This document shows positions 39,826-64,000 of a stretch of 64,000 nt of DNA, one piece after another (positions within the stretch are counted from its first letter, which is position 1; every line of letters begins with the position of its first letter). The notes beneath the pieces were generated by a model that did no database searches, had not been told where the DNA came from, and was given only the letters and a program-made list of their open reading frames with translations. Source of the stretch: Himantopus leucocephalus (Eukaryota > Chordata > Aves > Charadriiformes > Recurvirostridae); contig RSEF01000001.1 of NCBI GenBank assembly GCA_003993805.1, positions 143,994,536 to 144,058,535 on the forward strand, in the 5' to 3' direction. The translations under genes and the position numbers were made by a program.

Positions 39826-39988
39826 CATGCTTCCTTACAGTAATACCTTTGATGTTGTTACTTGGGCCGTTTTCTTATTCTTCTGCAAGTCTGAGAATAA
39901 AGGGTTATTGGTGAATTTTCTGCCAGTGTCTCTTTGTATTCGTTACTCTGGTTGGCAGAAGACACAACCAGCCTGCAGTTACGTCCTG

Positions 39989-40020
39989 ACTCTTAAACAT
40001 GTCAACTCTTAAACATGTCA
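39989..40020. repeat. Perfect 16-bp tandem duplication
   Basis: ACTCTTAAACATGTCA occurs twice in direct succession with no mismatch, which suggests a recent slippage event. Confidence 0.85.
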
Positions 40021-43000
40021 TTTACTGCTACACGCCTTTCTAACTGAGGGATCAGAGGCTTAGCTGTAAATATGAGGAGGGCTCAGGATAAAGCTGAGTA
40101 TACAGAAAATTAACCTGAGGTCACTTATCACAGTGAAAGCTTTTTTGCTGTGGGGTTTTCTTTTTCATTTAAACCTTGTCCTGCCCTCTGCTGGCAGTTC
40201 GTGGTATGAAACAGAGATGGCGTTACGTTACTTCCATGGTAGTTACCTGTGCTAGCTTGCTGTTTGCAGTCTGCTTTACCAAACAGAATTTGAATTCCTG
40301 TCATTAATCAAGTTTCTCACTGCAGGTAACTGCTGTGCACTTTACATTTGTAATGTATATTATATGAAGATGTGTAGTAAATACGCTAATTTTTGCCTTA
40401 AAAATCATCCCAAGGTGAAAGTTATTATCCAGGGAATAGTTATTCTGTCCTTCAAAGCTGTATTTACTTTCTGAAGGCAAGCAAACGTCTGATTTTTGGC
40501 AGACATGCTGATTTGTGAAGTCAAATACTTGAGTTAAGAAATGCCAGTACTGAGGATGCCTGTGCTATTTTAATGCTACCCTTGCTGCATGCATACGCAT
40601 TTGATGCCTGTATTTATTACATTGCATACTATTTTCCTCCACACCTTTTTTTTCACGTTGCTCATTACACGTGCAACACAAACAATATTTGTTGTCTTAC
40701 CTGTGACATCGCTAGGTCTGGAGTGCTGTTCTCTAAGACAGACTTCAGATTATAGTTCTGTCTACTTTCCGGTTTCAGAAAGAAATGAAACAAGAAGCAC
40801 TGGTCACTTTGAACTTGGTTCACGTTTTGAGGAGGTTCATGCTATGCATTATGCTATGTGTAAAAGGAGGCAAAATAAGGATGGTGCAAACTGCTTCAAT
40901 TCTGATATGTTCTTGTTTCTTAAGCATCTAGCATTACAGCCTTGATCTTTTAATATTACCTGTGTGGGGGTGTTGAGACATCCAAACTCCTGAGAAAGCC
41001 AACCTGAAAAATTGTGCATCGGCTTTGGATAGCTATGGCAGTTGGGAGCAAGGCCGGAGCTTTTAGATCCACTTCTGCCAGTCGTGTTCATGAAGCAATC
41101 AAAGTAGAGATAAGTTTGCTGTAATTTTATTGACAAGCATAATGGGATGTATTTTTGCCAGTGGGTTTCATAGTTGCTGAAAGCAGGAGAGTAATGAGAG
41201 TCAGAGTCAGTGCAGGATTTTGTGAACATAATCCATGGATATGGACTGTCCTGCTGTTCCTCTCCCCATCCCTCCAGCTTATCCCCATCCTAGTTTCCAT
41301 ACTTTGGGTTCCACCTCTCCATCTGAGTTACGTTCCTTGCTGCAGAAGACTTTAGATCCTGCCTCTGCTTGCCTCTTTTCCCTTCCTCCAGCCTCTACTT
41401 GCTCCCAAGATGAGTCTTCCCTCTTTGGGCTCTTGATCCAGTCTTGATTTCACCTCCTCTGCTGCTTCGAGCCTAAATTGTGCGTTTCATGATGTTTTGA
41501 CTTTCAGATCACTGAAAAACTTTCAATTGGAGCTGTAATTTAACTATGCTGACAACAGGCTTCCCCTTCTTGGCGACTTATTGCAGGCTCCTTCAAAGTA
41601 GTTGCAAACCTTCACCTTACTGAGCCACCTCCTCTTCTCTCCGCTTACCAAATCTGACAATACATGGCAGCCAAGCGAACGAACAAGCAGACTGGTATGG
41701 AAGTAGCATGAGTCTTTGGTAATAGATAGATACATATTTGACCCACAAATTCTATTTGTAATTAACCAGCTGGGAGCTATAATCGCAATTTTCCAGAGGC
41801 CTGGCTGCTGTCGGGCAGTCACCGTCTGCGTGTGCAGAGGAGGATTAGAGATGGTGTTTGAAGGTGCTGCTTGGGGAAAAAGCAAGCTATTATTCTAATG
41901 GGGGACAGCTGAGACCTGCGCTTTTCACCAGTCACAAGGGACCACCGAGGCTGGTTTTCAGCCTTCCTATAGAACCCTGCATTTTACAGAAAAGCACCTG
42001 CTGTGCAAAATCTTTGCTCCCACAGACAGGATGCTCTCGGAGAGGAGCCTGCAAGTGGGACTTTCCAGGAAGAGAGTTGGGGTTACAGTCTAAGTAACTT
42101 TTCCACTCCTATTTATCTGATAAAATTAACAACTGCAGTTCTTAGAGCAAAAGGGAAGGGGACTTAATTATAATTCAGTAATTCAGTAGGGAGCCCAAAT
42201 AACGATTGCAAAGGATGTAAACTGTGCTGTGGGACACCGTGCCTGTTTGCACTGCAGCCCTGCTGAGACCCCAGGAGATGCTGAAAACAAAGAGCGAAAG
42301 GAGGGCACTGGAGGCCCTGTCAGCTGTTTTAAAAGGATACCATCCTCTAGCTGGTCAGTCAGGTCACTAGCTGGTGAGCTTACCCGTGGTATTGCAGAAG
42401 GTCCATCTGAGGTCCATCTGTCTGCTCATTCCAGGGCACGCAGGCAAGTGACCCCGAGGCGCCTCGTGTGTCACGCTCTGCCTGCCTTGCCTTCTTAAAT
42501 TGGGCTTTTCGGTGGCTCATGCTGTGCAAAGCACTGGGGTGTCTGGATTAAGGTACAAAACATCCTTAGGCAACCTCCTCCCAAACAAGTAACCTGCTTT
42601 TAGATACCAGCTCAAGGAGGAAACAAAGTGTTTCCTACCTGGAAAAGAGGGCAGGAGGGCTGCTGCCGCCATAGCCTTGTCCAGTGCTAATTGCTGGTTG
42701 TTGAAATGAGGTGGTGCTAGTGGTTTCCTGTGGGCAAGGAAGCTGTGGGGCTGTGTTAAGCCATAAATATGAAGGCTGGGACTCCACATAGCATTAGACT
42801 ACAAGAGAGCCGCGTACTGCTTTTACTGCTTTCCTGAACGACCTTTTTCTTTTTTAGCCAAAAACTTTAAAATGAGGTTATTAACAAAAAAGAATACATG
42901 TTAATTGCATCCTTATGGTTTTTCCCAAGAAAGTTTTTAAGTTTTCAAGCGAGTACTAACAGCATGCTTGTTTGCTTTGAGAAGAGGAGTCGGGCATGTA

Positions 43001-43184
43001 GGAACTGTGCTTGGAGTTCAGCAGTAGGTGGGAGACTGCGCTCAAGATGTATCCAAATCCCAGCTTGTTAATCCACATACAAGTGCAAAATCGTTTTTGT
43101 TGTTGGAGTTGTTAAATGCAGTAGATAGGATTTAATTTTGGTGGATTTTTTTAGTTCTTTTGGGTGCTTCTTCAGTTTTACTAA

Positions 43185-63314
<20,130 letters not shown>

Positions 63315-64000
63315 GTATGCCTCCTCTTATTAGTGGTCTAACATGCTGTGAGCTTCTTGTTACCTATAAAGGAGACTCTTGAGGAACTCCCTTTGAAGTG
63401 TTGTGTAAAATCTGGTTAGGTTTAGGTATACATACACACATACACAGATAGAGAGATGTAGATGAACAGAAACATGTAAAGTTGTGTTAATGGTCACTAG
63501 AGACACTTCTCCACCTTTTCTCAGTCTTTTGAAATTATCACGGTGCATTTCATAATTCCTGTGAAATATTATTTAACATTTATTTTTAAACATGCTTTTG
63601 TTTTATCTGGTTTTGAAGAAATTCTGCATAATGTGAAGAAATGCACAGAACATGAATACTAACTAGAAATTCCAACATTTAAAATATGCATTTCCTATTG
63701 CTGGCATGACCCTATTGCTGGCACGACCGTCTTGTTCCATAAATATAGTTACCTGTGCATCATCTAAAACATCAGTTTTAATCTTTGCTTATTTGGAGAC
63801 CTCTTTGGGTTTGTTGCCTTAGGTTGTTGGGGTGTTTTTCATGCAGAGTTGCGGACCTAGAGCATATCAGGTCTTACTAGCAATTGACTTGTTTTTCTTA
63901 GTTGTCTTTTGCAGACACTCAAAACTGTAGTCTGTGTACCACAGCTTGCAACTCTCAAGTCTAAGCAAACATGTCTTCAGCTTTCTTAGAACGGGTTATT
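63315..64000 (+). other. MAP7D2: MAP7D2 intron 9, 5' part
   Basis: Begins GTATGC and runs to the window end without another recognisable exon. It carries a short CACA/TACA-type repeat near 63430 and the 17-bp duplication. Confidence 0.85.
63694..63727. repeat. 17-bp tandem duplication
   Basis: CCTATTGCTGGCATGAC is followed by CCTATTGCTGGCACGAC, one mismatch, in intron 9. Confidence 0.8.

Overview
This window is vertebrate nuclear DNA, almost certainly from a bird. Four CR1 retrotransposon copies are recognisable, with the avian CR1 reverse-transcriptase tail and the ATTCTATG-type 8-base 3' repeat. Coding sequence is sparse and split by GT-AG introns. No bacterial-style operon, CRISPR array or phage is visible.

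The one gene I can support is the 5' half of MAP7D2 on the + strand, a microtubule-associated protein of the MAP7/ensconsin family. Eight exons lie between 43219 and 63314: 43219-43296, 46570-46733, 54435-54549, 55470-55568, 57477-57587, 58900-59022, 61964-62112 and 63187-63314. They join in one open frame of 321 complete codons plus partial codons at both ends. They encode the charged N-terminal coiled-coil microtubule-binding region, a Trp-Ser-Trp-Gly-Gly motif, a Ser/Pro-rich linker and the start of the basic Pro/Ser-rich middle. The initiator exon and the C-terminal kinesin-binding MAP7 domain are outside the window.

Positions 1-43218 hold no convincing exon and are best read as a very large first intron and/or upstream sequence. 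They contain three larger CR1 copies (about 11645-12055, 15655-16117 and 22335-22725), a fourth cut by a 10-N gap (39113-39188), a 40-bp tandem array (38815-38934), simple repeats and single-N assembly scars. An unidentified protein-like antisense ORF lies at 5221-5550. From 43219 on, introns alternate with exons. Intron 3 (46734-54434) has a striking purine-rich stretch on the coding strand.

Most worth checking: a GC-AG intron after the 57477-57587 exon; an in-frame cassette at 58900-59022 that carries a motif shared with MAP7 and MAP7D1; a second in-frame cassette at 55470-55568; a possible alternative last exon at 60085-60254; and a three-copy palindromic motif at 43955-44060. I found no evidence for an undescribed multi-gene system. 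Exon numbers below count only the exons visible here, calling the first one exon 2 by homology.
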